From NCBI GenBank assembly GCA_022385755.1, contig MU278374.1, positions 124,001 through 188,000 on the forward strand: a stretch of DNA of 64,000 bases. The letters are read 5' to 3'. Of this stretch, positions 25,268-37,236 are shown in pieces (within the stretch, counting starts at the first letter, position 1; each line of letters begins with the position of its first letter). The notes under the pieces are model-generated. The model saw only the letters and a program-made list of their open reading frames with translations. It ran no database searches and was not told the DNA's origin. Made by a program: the position numbers and the translations under genes. Source of the stretch: Trametopsis cervina. Taxonomy: Eukaryota > Basidiomycota > Agaricomycetes > Polyporales > Irpicaceae.

Positions 25268-26742
25268 TTGGGGCTATGGTCTGAAGGGAAGAATACACGC
25301 CAACAGTATCAAGCGGGAAAAGGCTTCCAGATTGCGACCGTCGACCTTGCAGTGTTTATATACCTGAATTTAAAGAGTAATCCCCGCGTGGGCTACCTGA
25401 ATTTGTCTTCAGCGTGGAAGGGCTGCACACAGCTACATTCCCCATCGGATGATTATTGGAACGTCAGATGCGGAACGGACGACGCCTCAGGTCTGACGAG
25501 CCAAATGTTGACATCGCGTCGCGCCTATTATGGCGAGTAATAGTTTCCTGAAGCGCAGGAATAGGGAGATCCGCGAGTCTACCTCGGTTGACCAGCACCC
25601 ATGATCAGTGCACAGGTAGCCGAAAGCGTACAGAGGTGGATTTGCGCTGTTGCTGCCGAAGCGGATAGCTGTGCCTCAAAGTTCTCTACCCCGTGCGCGG
25701 CTTTATGCTTCTATCAGGGGTTTGATAGCGTGGAAGATCAGACCAGGCACTCACATTCACTCCTGTGACCAGGCTTGCAAAGCAATCAGACAGAGGGAGC
25801 ATGTATCCGGCGCCTGCTGCATTTCCCTTGGGCATCGGTGGTATTCGGTGGAGTGAGCACTGGCTGCGGTATTGTTGGTGGAAAAGACGAGCCATCCATA
25901 TCTTCTCACCGTCTATGGTGCCGCTCGTGCTGACCAGTGACATACAGCATACGCCTGCCTGACGCAAGAAACCCCGGTTCCGTGCGTGAACCGGACGGAC
26001 AGCCATACGGCTTACCTACTCAACCGTTGTCAGACTCAGTTCCGGTCCAATGGTGTGACTGGGGTCCCCCCGGGAGGCCGCAGAGATCAGAGAGCGATGA
26101 GTGTAAGAGCCAAGGGCTCTGAGCATCTGTTCAATTCCCGATGACGCTCTGCTCCCCGGCCAACGGACAACAGATCCAATGTGTGCCTGGAAATTATAGC
26201 AAGAAATCAATGATCACGCGGAGAGTCAAAGATTAACATAACGTGCACCAGTCGCACAGGATACCCTGCAACCCTCGGAACTCTAGGGGCATGGCCAACG
26301 GTCTACTAATTATGAAATCCTAAAGTATCGTCGATACTACGTATATGTTTCCTATAAGTAACTTTGAGCCGCCTGAAACCGAAAGTAAGTCGAGTTTATT
26401 CTGAAGGTGCATCAATCAACACCGATCATGGCCGCTTAACTGGAGAATCAACTGGGGTTGTGGGAGCTTACTGAATGGGCATACCTCGATGTTATACGGT
26501 CTACCACGCTGTGACAAGCATTCTCATACAAACCGAGATTTGATAACCACAATTTCGGGGATTGTTGACGCCGTACGTAAAGCAACTTTGCATTGGGGTA
26601 CAGAGGCGAGAGCACCGCGCTCAGTTACAAAACTGTTTGTTACAAATTCTGATTCTGCGACGAGAGGACCGGATGGAGCAGTCGTATGAGGGAATGTACC
26701 AAGCTTGCCCGACAGCATAACACGCACCTACATCCCTCACCA
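25268..26742. other. Intergenic about 1.5 kb, no recognised gene
   Basis: Several short frames exist on both strands (for example a 106-codon minus-strand frame at 25686-26006), but none matches a family I know and none could be joined with good splice sites. It includes the halogenase promoter and a small hairpin at 25974-25994. The rest may be relic DNA. Confidence 0.4.
25974..25994. repeat. Perfect 7-bp inverted repeat
   Basis: Arms CCGGTTC and GAACCGG flank a 7-nt loop (CGTGCGT). It could be a hairpin or a dimeric protein site. It lies about 700 bp upstream of the halogenase start, in the gene-free stretch. Confidence 0.4.
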
Positions 26743-27223
26743 CTATTTCTTCTTCTTTGGCTTCTTCTTCTTAACACCTCCACCAGCCACGCCACTCACA
26801 GCCGCAGGAACTGCTGCTGCAGCCACATCTTGCAGAGACTGGGAGACACTCTCCAATGTCGATACAACTGGGTTAGAAACCTGTGGGGCAGGCCGGCTGT
26901 TTTGCATTTTCTGCATAAGCGAGAGATTGAGAGCCTCAAACCGGTTGAGAAACACCGATGAGTATGTCTTGAACTTGATGCACTGTATAGATGTGAGTGT
27001 CAGTCCTTCCTATCGCGAGGAGCCTACTCACAGTGTTATCATCCGTGATTTTGAGGACAAGCCTGCCCTCCGATGCCCGCCATTTTACACTGTATCGGGT
27101 CTGCGACGGACTGGTTAAATTCAGACAACGAAAAGGATAAGGAGCACGTACATCATTTGGAGATTTGTCATAGAGACTCTCAGCGGCCTCCTGAAAGTCT
27201 TGCCACGATGAAATATAGACCAT
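26743..27223 (-). CDS. SRP9: Signal recognition particle 9 kDa subunit (SRP9)
   Basis: SRP9, with SRP14, binds the Alu domain of SRP RNA and mediates elongation arrest. Three exons (27152-27223, 27032-27100, 26743-26982) give 126 residues. The start MVYISSWQDFQEAAESLYD and TRYSVKWRASEGRLVLKITD followed by DNT|CIKFKTYSS match the SRP9 alpha-beta-beta-beta-alpha fold. The length exceeds mammalian SRP9 (86 aa) because of an Ala/Val-rich linker and a lysine-rich tail (KKKKPKKKK), as in other fungal SRP9/SRP21-type proteins. The basic tail probably contacts RNA. It is head-to-head with the mitochondrial carrier gene at 27606. Confidence 0.9.
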
Positions 27224-27605
27224 CGCAACCTCGCGGCTGCATGAGTATGGAGGAAGTCAATGAAGCGTGATGGCGCAATGAACGTGACCTACACAAGTGT
27301 CACGTCACGCAACGGCGGACCTTGACCTGGGTAGCTGGAGTGAGTCAAGTCAGAGTCCCTCGACTTTTCGAACAGCCCCGTGCATACGTGGGCCTATCTC
27401 CACTCTGAGCAAAAGCACACTTTGGTGCCATCTTCGCAACTAACCACAACCGGGCAGTTGTGTATTCTCTAAGACCGTTAAACGCCGACTTTCCTCAAAC
27501 TTCCCCGCAAAGGCATTGGTTGTACATAGGCCTCAAGCTACATTCCTTAACAACTTAACGCAGGACACTTGCTCAAAAATCACCACTAGCTGCGTACCAT
27601 ACCCG
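27224..27605. promoter_or_regulatory. Divergent promoter SRP9 / ODC carrier
   Basis: 382 bp between two divergent start codons. It includes repeated GTGTCACGTCACG-like sequence near 27298 containing GTCACG/CGTCAC words, a plausible activator site. No frame is supported. Confidence 0.4.
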
Positions 27606-29217
27606 ATGGCAGTACCAGAAAGAAAGCGTGAGTGGTTCTCTTCGTCTCCGTTGACATCATACTGATACGCGACCCCATATCTAGCCCTCCCGTTCGTTGC
27701 GAACTTCGCTGCTGGAGCGATTGCCGGAGTGTCAGAAATCTTGACTTTCTATCCTCTCGGTAAGTAGCATTTATTATAGCTGCAATGTAGTACAATTACT
27801 CATCGCATGATAGATGTGGTAGGTACATCCTCCGGTAAGACCCGGCTCGCTACTTGACGTTCATAGAAAATGTGCGCATAGGTCAAGACTCGTATGCAGC
27901 TGGAAACAGGGAAGTCCCAGCATGGACTGGTGGGCACGCTTCGCAACATCATCCGGGAGGAAGGGTGCGTTCAGGCCAAGTAGTCACACGACATCAAATT
28001 CCTGATGAGAATGCGCAGTGCCGGGAGGCTTTACAGAGGCCTCGTCCCTCCACTGCTGTTAGAGGCACCTAAGCGTGCGGTAAAGTTGTGAGTCTCCACG
28101 TATCACTCTTTATTGGGTATATTTTGAGCATGGAGTACAGTGCCGCGAATGACTACTGGGGGAAGACCTACCTGAAACTTACCGGCCAGTCCAAGATGAC
28201 CCAGGAGCTCGCTATCCTTACCGGATCCAGCGCGGGAGCGACAGAAAGTTTTGTAGTTGTACCTTTTGAATTGGTCAAAATCAAGCACGTCCTCATTCGC
28301 CACCCCGATACTACAAGCATTTACTGACACTACAAAAACAGACTACAGGACAAGTCAAGCACGTTCGCAGGCCCTATGGACGTTGTAAGGCAGACCATCA
28401 GGAACAACGGTCTTCTCGGTACGTTATATCGAGCAAAACCATGAATCTGCATTAATGTTGCGCTCAAGGCTTATATGTCGGCATGGAGTCGACATTCTGG
28501 CGGTAAGCATGGGCACATAGCTTCCATCTGTCTGACTCATCCTCTTTGAAGACACCTGTGGTGGAATGCAGGATACTTTGGGTGCATCTTCAAAGTCAGG
28601 TCGATCCTGCCGAAGCCGGAGGTATGGAGAAACCTATCACCGTTCCCGAGGATATTATCTCATCTTTGCAATAGACTAGTAAGGCACGCCTTACAAACGA
28701 CCTCATTGCCGGCACTGTAGGAGGCTTCGTAGGAACTGCCCTGAACACACCGTGCGTCCATCTTCCTCAAGCGCCTGTACCATTCAGAACTGACGTAGCC
28801 TTCCAGATTTGATGTGCGTGGATTGCATATGCTCAGCGCGTTCCTTGCCTATCTCTGCTAATCACAATGACAGGTCGTAAAATCCCGTATTCAAGGTGCC
28901 ACGAAGGTGGCTGGCGTTGCTCCCAAGTACAACTGGACTTACCCTGCGTGAGTGCCCTTCTATCTCTTCCGCCCTGCATCTGATGTTGTCCATGCAGGCT
29001 GGTTACGATCATGAGGGAAGAGGGCCCTGCTGCATTGTACAAGGGTTTCGCACCGAAGGTCCTCCGACTGGCTCCTGGAGGAGGAGTGCTGTTGCTTGTT
29101 GTTGAATTCACACTGAATATCTTCCGCCAGGGTAAGTCATCATGCGACCGTTTATCAATATGAGGTCTCAACTCATGCCACTTTTGATATATAGCGCTTG
29201 GACCACCGTACATCTAG
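27606..29217 (+). CDS. ODC1: Mitochondrial 2-oxodicarboxylate carrier
   Basis: This inner-membrane carrier exchanges 2-oxoadipate and 2-oxoglutarate. It starts MAVPERK|PLPFVANFAAGAIAGVSE. The three SLC25 signatures PxDxxK are present: TFYPLDVVKTRMQLETG (spread over three exons, about 27757-27913), VVPFELVKIKLQDKSS (PFE variant, about 28258 onward) and LNTPFDVVKSRIQGAT (about 28742-28900). GGSAG-type helix starts occur as TGSSAGATESF and AGTVGGFVGTAL. Helix 4 has GLYVGMESTFWRHLWWNAGYF, typical of ODC carriers. The end is FRQALGPPYI with a TAG at 29215-29217. The gene has about ten short exons. Length is close to 300 residues, normal for the family. Confidence 0.92.
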
Positions 29218-29804
29218 ACATCTATACTACTGGACGTATTGGATCCGCTGACAATATATCAGCTTCTATGCTTATTACATGTGCGCCCGCTTGAGAGCGG
29301 CTGCTCTCTACTGGCACCCATCTTTGAAATACATGGCTAGGTGTTCTACATGGAGCAATAGTATCTCTACTGATACACATGCTCTCTTGGATTCGTCGGT
29401 ACGTCCTGCTAATTTTGCTAGCGAATGATGTTCACAACCGAAGAAATTACAACCTACTTGCTGGGCTCATGAGTTACTGATCATCCGACCGCAGCGAGGT
29501 TGAACCTCCCATGTAATCACACTCGGGTTAGTCAGATCCGTTGCTTTCCATCTCCGTGAATAGCTGACACGATAGCAGCGCTTACTGGATCATGCTTGAC
29601 CACCATGTGCTGAACACCTTCTATCCGTAACGCGATTCATTGGAAAGTGAACACCATTATCTCAGGCACGCACCGCGTGTGAACGAACCCAATCTGACTT
29701 GCGCCCATCGTCTGTATACAATGACGGAGACCTCTACCTCTGCAATCCTATAATCAGGCCCTGAAGCTCCATTTTCGCAGGCCGGCAAGGTACGCAATCG
29801 CACT
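29218..29804. other. Intergenic 587 bp, no gene seen
   Basis: No supported frame. It holds the 3' end of the carrier gene and the promoter of the adenylating-enzyme gene. Confidence 0.45.
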
Positions 29805-31969
29805 ATGGCACATTTTATGCATATGGTCCTGGAGGGCTTGTCCCGCTGGCCTGACTCGCCTCTCATACGCCCTTTCACGGGAACGTCCACGTCTTTCTCG
29901 TGGGGACTCATCACATTCGATGATTTTCGTCGGGACCTGGAAACAACAGCTAAACACTGGCAGAACATTCTTGGTTCTGCTGGGCTGCAGCCTGGTGATG
30001 TAGTCGGGCTTTGGTAAGTCCGTCTCTGACTCTCGTGCGCGGTTGTCTAACAATATCCGGATAACTCTTTGCTGATATGCAGGCTCACCGGGGAACACGT
30101 CTCCGACCTTGTACATCTGTATTCAATTTCTCGCGCCGGATTCACCCCAGAGCTGTTCAGCCTGAAGTTCTCCGCTCCTGGTCGAGCCGTTGTATTCGAC
30201 CTCCTTCACGAATGTCACGCCAAAGCGCTTGTGCACGATGCGCACTTTGCCGATATCGTTACTGACGCTCACATCCCAACTTTCTCGCTCGTGGACGTCG
30301 GGTCGCTGAGCCCGACCACGAGCGCCCTCCAACCGCTTCCCGACGTGAGCGGGGAAGACGTAGCAATTATCTTCCACACGAGTGGTACGACGGGTGGTAG
30401 ACCAAAGCCTGTCCCCCAAAGCCATCGCTGGTGCCAGACTCATGCGAGGGTATGTTGGAAGGGAGCATGGCAGGGCGAGTTCGAGACACAAGACGTCATA
30501 AACAATATTGGGAGTTTTGCGCATCTGGGCGCAGCGACGTGTATGTGGTATTTCAATACCGCTTTTATCTGCGCTTACGCTCGCTTCGTACGCCTGTGTA
30601 ATGGTGCGATCGTACGCCAGATATCTATAAATCAGCCGTGTCGGGCGCTGCGTTCCTACAAACCTCCCGCCCGGACATTGGCGCGGAAGAATTCCTTGCG
30701 ATGGTGCGCCAGTGCGGACTCAATCGCTTACTGCAGTACTCGACATGGCTGTCTGCGCTCATTGATGTGGCGAGGAAGAATGGAGAGGTGTTGGAAGCTT
30801 TGAAGGGTATGAGACAGGTGATGTATACCGGGCTGGCAATGAACCCCGAGGACGAGGCATGGGCATATGCACAAGGAATTCCGTTGACGGTCTGTGCTTT
30901 TCTCGCCTCTATCTAATACGCGATTTTTGATAGAAGAGGGACTGTCTGCACAGAATATGTACGGAACTACGGAAACTGGTATGTCTCACACTGATACGCC
31001 CCTCCTACCGTGGCCTCCGTTGCTCGCGCAGCTAAATTCATACGCCTCTTGTAGCACAGTGCATGGTATCTGACCTCGGGACCACTCAAAGCCACCTCCG
31101 CCTTATCCCAGGATTAGGTTTACAGCTCCTCCCAGCGTTGGGGGATCAGGCGGGCGGAGGCGAATCCTCACAAAGCCAATTGTACGACCTCTACCTGCCA
31201 ACGACCGCACTGAACTGCCCGCATCCGAGCGTGCGCAACAGAGAGGACGGACATGTGACGGGAGACCTGTTCGAGGAGGTAAAGCCTGGATATTACGTCT
31301 TTCGTAAGTGGCGATCACATTCCCCCCCTCGGACGTTGTCCTTTCTGAACTTGAAATGAACAGGGGGACGGAGTGACGATTGGATCAAGACGGGACCGAC
31401 CCGGGCGGCGTTTTGCGATACCAAGTGAGTGTCGAGTTCTCGATTTCTCTCCCTTTCTCCCTCGCCCGCTTCGCGTGCCATCAAAATCTGACTGGGTCTC
31501 AGAGCAATCGAAGATAATGTTCTCAAGACATGCGCGGACCTCGTTCGAAACTGCGTCGCCGTCGGGCATCTCAAACCTCGCGTAGTCCTCCTCGTCGAAT
31601 CTTCCTCTTCAAGCGATTCTGTGGCTGCGGTTAACGACGAGCTGTTGAAAGTGGAGGTGCTGAAGCGCACTGTGGCGTATAACAGCCGACTGCTCGAGCA
31701 TGAGCGCATCACTGACCCATCATCGATCCTCGTTGTCCCTGCTGGGTCTTTACCTCGGACCTCTGTAAGTTCCACCCGTAGGCATCTATGTACCGTCTTA
31801 CAGAACTGATTGGTAACTATCGTTCGCCTTCAGGAGAAAGGCAATATTCGGTACGTGCTAGGCTTGACTGTTCGTGATGGCTCGAAACCAATCTGACTGA
31901 ATGGACAGACGCAAAGCCGCACACGAGCAGTTCGCCCAGCAGTTGGCTACGATCTGGGGGGAGGCGTAA
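29805..31969 (+). CDS. Stand-alone AMP-forming adenylating enzyme (acyl-CoA synthetase-like)
   Basis: This is an ANL-superfamily enzyme that activates a carboxylate as acyl-AMP. It starts MAHFMHMVLEGLSRWPDSP. The P-loop-like motif is IIFHTSGTTGGRPKPVPQSH (about 30364-30424). An intron starting just after GAAT restores SVSGAAFLQTSRPDIGAEEF across 30541-30640. The A5-type motif NMYGTTETAQ spans an intron near 30980-31055. VTGDLFEEVKPGYYVFRGRS then DDWIKTG carry the adenylate-binding Asp and hinge. The C-terminal subdomain runs to KGNIRRKAAHEQFAQQLATI, ending WGEA (TAA 31967-31969). No carrier-protein, thioesterase or reductase domain follows, unlike NRPS-like enzymes. The substrate cannot be read from the sequence. 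The halogenase lies 4.5 kb away. Confidence 0.87.
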
Positions 31970-32397
31970 TTTTCTCTTTGAATGCGTGTGTAAGATTGCC
32001 GGCACACAGATACGCTGAAAGCTAGGAAGATGCGATGTACATTGGTGTTCTTTTCGGAATAGGAGATGTAAAATACCTGCAACATACTCCTAGCGTCGAA
32101 TGGAGTGATAGTTGAGTTATTCGTGCCTCATGAAATTGTCCCACTAAATTCTTCTGAGACCTCTCCGTGAGACTGAGACCGCTTCAACCTCACGGAGCGG
32201 TTAACCTCGTTGCATCTTTGCTGTCAACGTGATACCTGAGGTGTACGATTGGCAGTTATTTCTAATTTATTCACGTCTGATCAGGCAACGGATATCGTTC
32301 ACGTCGTCTGCTCATGACCACACGCGAATGAGTGGGGATGTAACACGGCTATCTAATTTATTAAGGAGAGAGCGGATAGCCTGCCTATAGTATACTC
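31970..32397. other. Convergent intergenic 428 bp
   Basis: This lies between two convergent genes, with no supported frame. It contains an inverted pair of CTCCGTGAGACTGAGAC / CAACCTCACGGAG words near 32163-32200, possibly a 3' stem-loop. Confidence 0.4.
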
Positions 32398-33234
32398 CTA
32401 CGCGATACGGTCATGGAATACGGTCGGTTCTGATAGTGCTTGCTCGCGCCTTGCAGAAGCTAGTTTTTCCGCCCATGCTACTACTTTCTGCTCCAGCATC
32501 TTTGCGTGTCTCATATGTTCGTCTGCGCTCTTCTTGTGCCTGTCTGCCTGTTCTTTTGCGCACCTTACCCGTTCGTCCGCATCCTTCTTGCACTCTTCTG
32601 CTCGTTCGTTTGCGGTTGCCTCCCTTTGCTCTGCCAGTTGTTTTGCAAACGTTATTCGTTCGTTCGCCGCCGCCTCCCGTCTCTCTTCCATTTCTTTGGC
32701 AAAGCTTATCCGCCTGTCTTCCGCTTCTTTGGCAGAGCTTATCCGCCTGTCTGCTAGTTTCTCCCAGAATTCTTTCCAGCGGTCCATTCTTTCCTCATTC
32801 CACCTGATCCCTTCGTTCTTTTCATTCTCTTTGATGTCCAAGAGCTTCTGCGTCTCAACCTTCCAGCTTTGCAACTGCCTGATCATATGCCTGTCCTTCC
32901 TCCCGAGCTGCTTCTGTAAATCCGCCACCTGTTTCTCAGCTCTCCTTAACCTAATCTCGAGGTCAGACGGATCTGCACTCTTCTGGACTGTCTGTAACTG
33001 GGCATCTTGTGAAAGGCCAGCCTGAGAGCTTAGAGACTGTGGTACGGCAGAGTCTTTTTGTTCTGGGTGAGGCACGTCGCGAGGGGTGCCGGGCGGTGGC
33101 GAAGGTGTGGACGGTTTATTCTGCACTGCGGAGCAGTCGGCCGCCTCGTAGGAAGGGATGTCCGCTGAGAAGTCTTGCTTAGTATGAGTAGGAGACTCTG
33201 CCTGAGGCGACACCGGTGAAACCTTATAGGGCAT
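32398..33234 (-). CDS. Long charged helical-repeat protein
   Basis: A single intron-free frame. The ATG at 33234 (MPYKVSPVSPQAESP) is preferred and gives 278 residues. The frame stays open 80 codons upstream, but that part is not conserved-looking and may be 5' UTR. Residues 1-95 are Pro/Ser-rich and probably disordered. From about residue 100 to the end the protein is a very highly charged helix: LEIRLRRAEKQVADLQKQLG, then repeats such as ADRRISSAKEA, EDRRISFAKEM, EERREAAANER. Alanine-lysine pairs recur with 11- and 7-residue spacing. Two adjacent DNA copies of 33 nt (32692-32724 and 32725-32757) show the repeat expanded by duplication. No known domain. It could be a coiled coil or a single stable alpha-helix. 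Confidence 0.7.
   Translation of the reverse strand: MPYKVSPVSPQAESPTHTKQDFSADIPSYEAADCSAVQNKPSTPSPPPGTPRDVPHPEQKDSAVPQSLSSQAGLSQDAQLQTVQKSADPSDLEIRLRRAEKQVADLQKQLGRKDRHMIRQLQSWKVETQKLLDIKENEKNEGIRWNEERMDRWKEFWEKLADRRISSAKEAEDRRISFAKEMEERREAAANERITFAKQLAEQREATANERAEECKKDADERVRCAKEQADRHKKSADEHMRHAKMLEQKVVAWAEKLASARREQALSEPTVFHDRIA
32692..32757 (-). repeat. Tandem 33-nt (11-residue) duplication
   Basis: Two adjacent 33-nt units starting TTCTTTGGCA on the plus strand differ by one base over most of their length and diverge only in the last eight. They encode RRISSAKEAED / RRISFAKEMEE-type helical units. Confidence 0.8.
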
Positions 33235-34423
33235 AATTGACGAGGTTATGTCTGACGACAAGGGAGAACGAGTGTAAAATAGCGATTTGTGGATGCACGA
33301 GTATTGGTGCTTCGTGTGGAAGAGGTGAGGGAACTGGGCCACGAGGGTGTGAGTATCTCTGTGGGGTCTTGCAGGCTGCGTTTCTAAGTGTTTCTCTGGC
33401 ACATCCATATTCCGGACAACACGTTGCGGCGTCCAACATGTTGAGAAACGGAGTTTATAGGGTGACGCGGTCACGTGTTGCTAATGAGTACACGAGTAGT
33501 CATTCCGCCCCGAACAGGTGAGCTGAGCTAACCATATTGAGAAGCTGACATCAGCACGGTGGTTTTGCATGAGCCCAGGGTCGAGTAATGTGCGATGCTG
33601 GTTTCACCGATAGGTGAAGGGGCTTTTACCAGTCAACCTTCCATGGTGTACCAGTCAAGGACGGCTAGTGTTGAGAGTTGCTTGTGAGAAGAGGCTATTC
33701 GGGGAAGTCAGTGCTCGGAAACCGGAGCACGGATAGCGAGACTCGCAGAGCTAAAGTTCTACTATTCGCTGGTCCGGATCGCCAGCGGAGGGGCCTGTGT
33801 GAGTGACAAATCTCGAGAAGTGCCATCGCGATTTGCTGTTGCGACTGAAGCAGATTGTGTGGTGTGAGTGCGAAATTCCCAATTGGCTAGCTATACTATC
33901 CGGGGGCAGCGAACCATGAAATCCTGAATGTCAATGTGCAGTAAGTACGGATAAAGACTGCACGTACGTAGAGTACAGTATGCTTTTGCGGCGGAGAATA
34001 TCCTGGAGTGTAGCAGATCCAGTAATCTCGTCGGTCCGCCTGCAGCGACCGTTCTACAGATAAGTAATTAGTAGAGCAGTATACATACCGACATAAGCCA
34101 CTTACTACCTTCTGTATTCTGTATAGTATACAATCTCGGAGCTCAGTTGCTGCTGGAATGTTTAGATGGTGAGTTACTGGTCAACTGTATTGGTAGTGGT
34201 AAAAGATAATCAAAGAGACGGTGTGGACGGCAAGCTCGTGGTGCTGCTTCCTGTTCATCAACCGTCAAACCTTCCCTGCCCGAACCATTCTAATCGCATG
34301 ACCTCGCTCTTATGTATTCATCGCAGGAAATTGGTGGCTCCTGGCCACTTCTCGACTGCGATACAAGCTTGCTCCCGACCTTTTCTCTAGCGGCTTGATC
34401 TCTCGTTGCTCGCCGTCAGCGCA
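33235..34423. other. Intergenic about 1.2 kb, no gene seen
   Basis: Divergent promoter region between the helical-repeat gene and the MFS gene. No supported frame. It includes an AT-rich TATAGTATACAATC near 34121. Confidence 0.45.
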
Positions 34424-37236
34424 ATGTCGTCTGCGTCGCCCACAGTCGATTCGTCGGCGACGACTGCAACGACCCATATTCCCGAGAAAACCTCACAGCC
34501 GTCGGAAAAGCAAGATTCACAGCCAGAAGAGGCGATTACCACTGCTATCACGCCCGTGGGAGGGGACGTCGCCGACGAGCCGAGAGCGAAACGCGGGTTG
34601 AGATTCTGGCTGGTGTACGTTGCCCTCTGTCTGTCTTTACTGCTCGCCGCTCTTGACTTGGTACGCACATTTCTCCGGTATAATGATCCTGCGTATCAGA
34701 TACAAAACGAAAAAAAAAAAATACGTAGGCATCCGTCGCGACAGCCGCACCAACCATCGTCAGCGACCTGCATGGCGAAGACTTCTCATGGGTGGCTTCA
34801 GCATACAGTCTCTCCTCGGCAGCATGCTTGCCCTTTAGCGGAAAGCTCGCACAGATCTTTGGGCGGCGAGCGACGATGCTCGGTGCTCTCACCATCTTTG
34901 CTGCGGGTTCCGCCATCTCGGGGTCTGCTACGAGCATGGATGTCCTGATCGTCGGCCGAGGTGAGTTCAAGGTATCTACCAGACCCCAGAAATGGTCATT
35001 CACCGGATACTCTATCAGCAATCCAAGGTGTGGGAGGTGGCGGCATACAATCACTTTCCAGCATTGTTACCGCCGACCTCGTCCCTCTTCGCGAACGTGG
35101 ATTCTTTACAGCTATAACCGGGATGTACGTGTTCTATTCTCCTGATGTTGGAATATTCTCAAATACCACTCGTGTGAATCTCAAACCCCAGAATATTCAC
35201 CATAAGCTCTATAATCGGACCCTTCATTGCCGGTGGGCTTGCCCAGCACGCGTCGTGGCGTTGGCTGTTTTGTGCGTCCGCCACATTTCAAACACACTGT
35301 GGCAGTAACAATGTTGGCTGAATAAGGATTTGGAATAGATATGAATCTTCCTCTATGTGCGGTGGCGATGGTCGTCGTGTTCTTCTTCCTACAGCTCAAA
35401 GCGCCGCGGGAGAGTTTCCGCGAGAAACTGATGAAGCTTGACTGGCTGTGAGTTTTCATGCATGCATATACCCACCATGCCACATTCCACTGGAATAATT
35501 GACTCAAATCGTCACAGGGGTAATATGCTCATTATTTCGTCCACATGCGCATGCATCCTGGGTCTCACATGGGGCGGGATCAAGTACCCATGGACCTCCG
35601 CCCGCGTACTTTCGCCCTTACTCCTCGGGATTGCCGGACTCGCATTCGCGATTGTGTACGAGACCAAATGGGCGAAACAGCCCACTGTGAGCCCATGCAA
35701 TCCTTCCCCCTTCCATATCATCTCAACAACGACTGATGAACTCTCCAGATCCCACTGATCGTCCTCTCGAACCGTACGTCGTTCGCCGGGTGAGTATGCA
35801 CCGCCTTCACAGCGGTACGAATCCTCACGCGTCGATCACCTCTACCCAGATACGTCGCAACGTTCCTGCACGGAATCGTCACCATAACTGCCGGATGTAC
35901 GTGCGCTTTCCACTTCTATACCATCGCTCGATACTCAGAGTCCGCTCTCTCACCGTTTGTACAGTTTACCTGTACGAACCTCCCTAACGCGTTCGTAGCT
36001 CGTCATCGATAGCTGACCAAACTACCCAGACCTACCTGGTTCCAATCCGTGCGCCTCGCGAGTCCCGTGCGGTCCGGTGTCGATTTCCTTCCCATGTCTG
36101 TCACGATCTCCCCCTCCGCTATTGCGCAGGGGCTCATCGTTGCCAAGCTCGGACGGTACAGAATCGTTGTGCGTGTCTCCTGCTTCTACGATTCACTCCT
36201 GTGCCTTGTTCTCTCACGGCACGTCCCTTTTTACCTTTTCTTTCCCCGAGCCGTGTCCGTCATACACCTCCCATTCACTCAAAATACATCCTGTTCCTTG
36301 CAACCGTGTCTCGATAGCAGAGAAAGCCACCGTTGACCTGACTATGCCGGCTCCTCCTCTAGAACTTTGCCGGGTGGGCGATGATGCTCATCGGCATGGG
36401 CCTCTTCACGACAATAGGGGTGCACACCCCGATCGGCGTCCTTGCCGTCTTCCAGATGATCCAGGGCGTCGGCATGGGCTTGTTGTACTGTACATACGTA
36501 AGTCGTGCATCCTCCTGCCTCCGTGCCCGCGCTGAATGTGGACTCGGACGACAGTTCCCGGTGATGGCGCCCTTACCTATCACTGAAAACGCTTCGGCGG
36601 TCGCGCTCGTCACGTTTGTGCGCGCATTCTCGCAGGTGCGTTCCTTGCTCTCTTCGCCTCACGCTCGTATATTGATGCCTATTCTGTACTCCCTCTCGTT
36701 TACACCCACACCTACGCCCACTAATATAATCACGACATCCGCGTGCACCGTACATCCCTTCCCAGGCATGGGGCGTCGCCATCAGCGGCACGATCCTCCA
36801 AAACGGATTGCGCACCCGCCTCCCGGCGGAACTGCTCGCGCGGTACTCGTCGGGCGCCGAGCTCGCATACGCCGTCATCCCAGACATCCCCGCGCTGTCC
36901 CCCGCGTTGCGCGAGCAGACGCAGCGTGCGTTTGCGGACAGCCTGCACCTCGTGTGGACCGTCATGCTCGCGCTGTGTGGCGCGGGGATGGTGAGCGTTG
37001 CGTTGATTGAGGACTTTACGTTGAGGAAGACGACGGATAAGAAATGGGGCTTGCAAGAGAAGGAGAAGGAAAATGAGAATGATAAGGAGCGGGCGGAGGA
37101 GGCAGATAGGGAGGGGGAAGGGGAAGGAGAGAAAGAGGATGTGAGCGGGGAGGAGGTTATAGATGAGCAGTTGCGGAGTGTGGATGGGGGGAAGCAGCAG
37201 GGTGATGTTCGTTCAAGTGAGAGGACTGCAGCCTAG
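34424..37236 (+). CDS. MFS drug:H+ antiporter, 14-TM DHA2 type
   Basis: This plasma-membrane exporter starts MSSASPTVDSSATTATTH, a hydrophilic Ser/Thr/Glu-rich cytosolic head. TM1 is FWLVYVALCLSLLLAALDL, joined across an intron with a 12-A tract to ASVATAAPTIVSDLHGEDF. MFS motif A is GKLAQIFGRR (about 34840-34870), followed by AIQGVGGGGIQSLSSIVTAD (motif B/C region) and PLRERGFFTAI. DHA2-type later segments include GNMLIISSTCACILGLTWGG, VYLPTWFQSV, MSVTISPSAIAQGLIVAKLG and FQMIQGVGMGLLYCTYFPVM. The last exon has AWGVAISGTILQNGLRTRLP and HLVWTVMLALCGAGMVSVAL, then an acidic Lys/Glu tail (stop 37234-37236). Substrate unknown. DHA2 exporters often carry toxins or siderophores. Confidence 0.88.

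Noticed and set aside
26016..26210. Minus-strand frames around 25.7-26.2 kb as a second gene next to the halogenase
   Set aside because: No splice-consistent join, no start context and no recognisable protein features.
33235..33474. 80-codon N-terminal extension of the helical-repeat protein
   Set aside because: The extension is compositionally unlike the rest (His/Cys/Tyr-rich) and the downstream ATG at 33234 is a better candidate; it probably represents 5' UTR.
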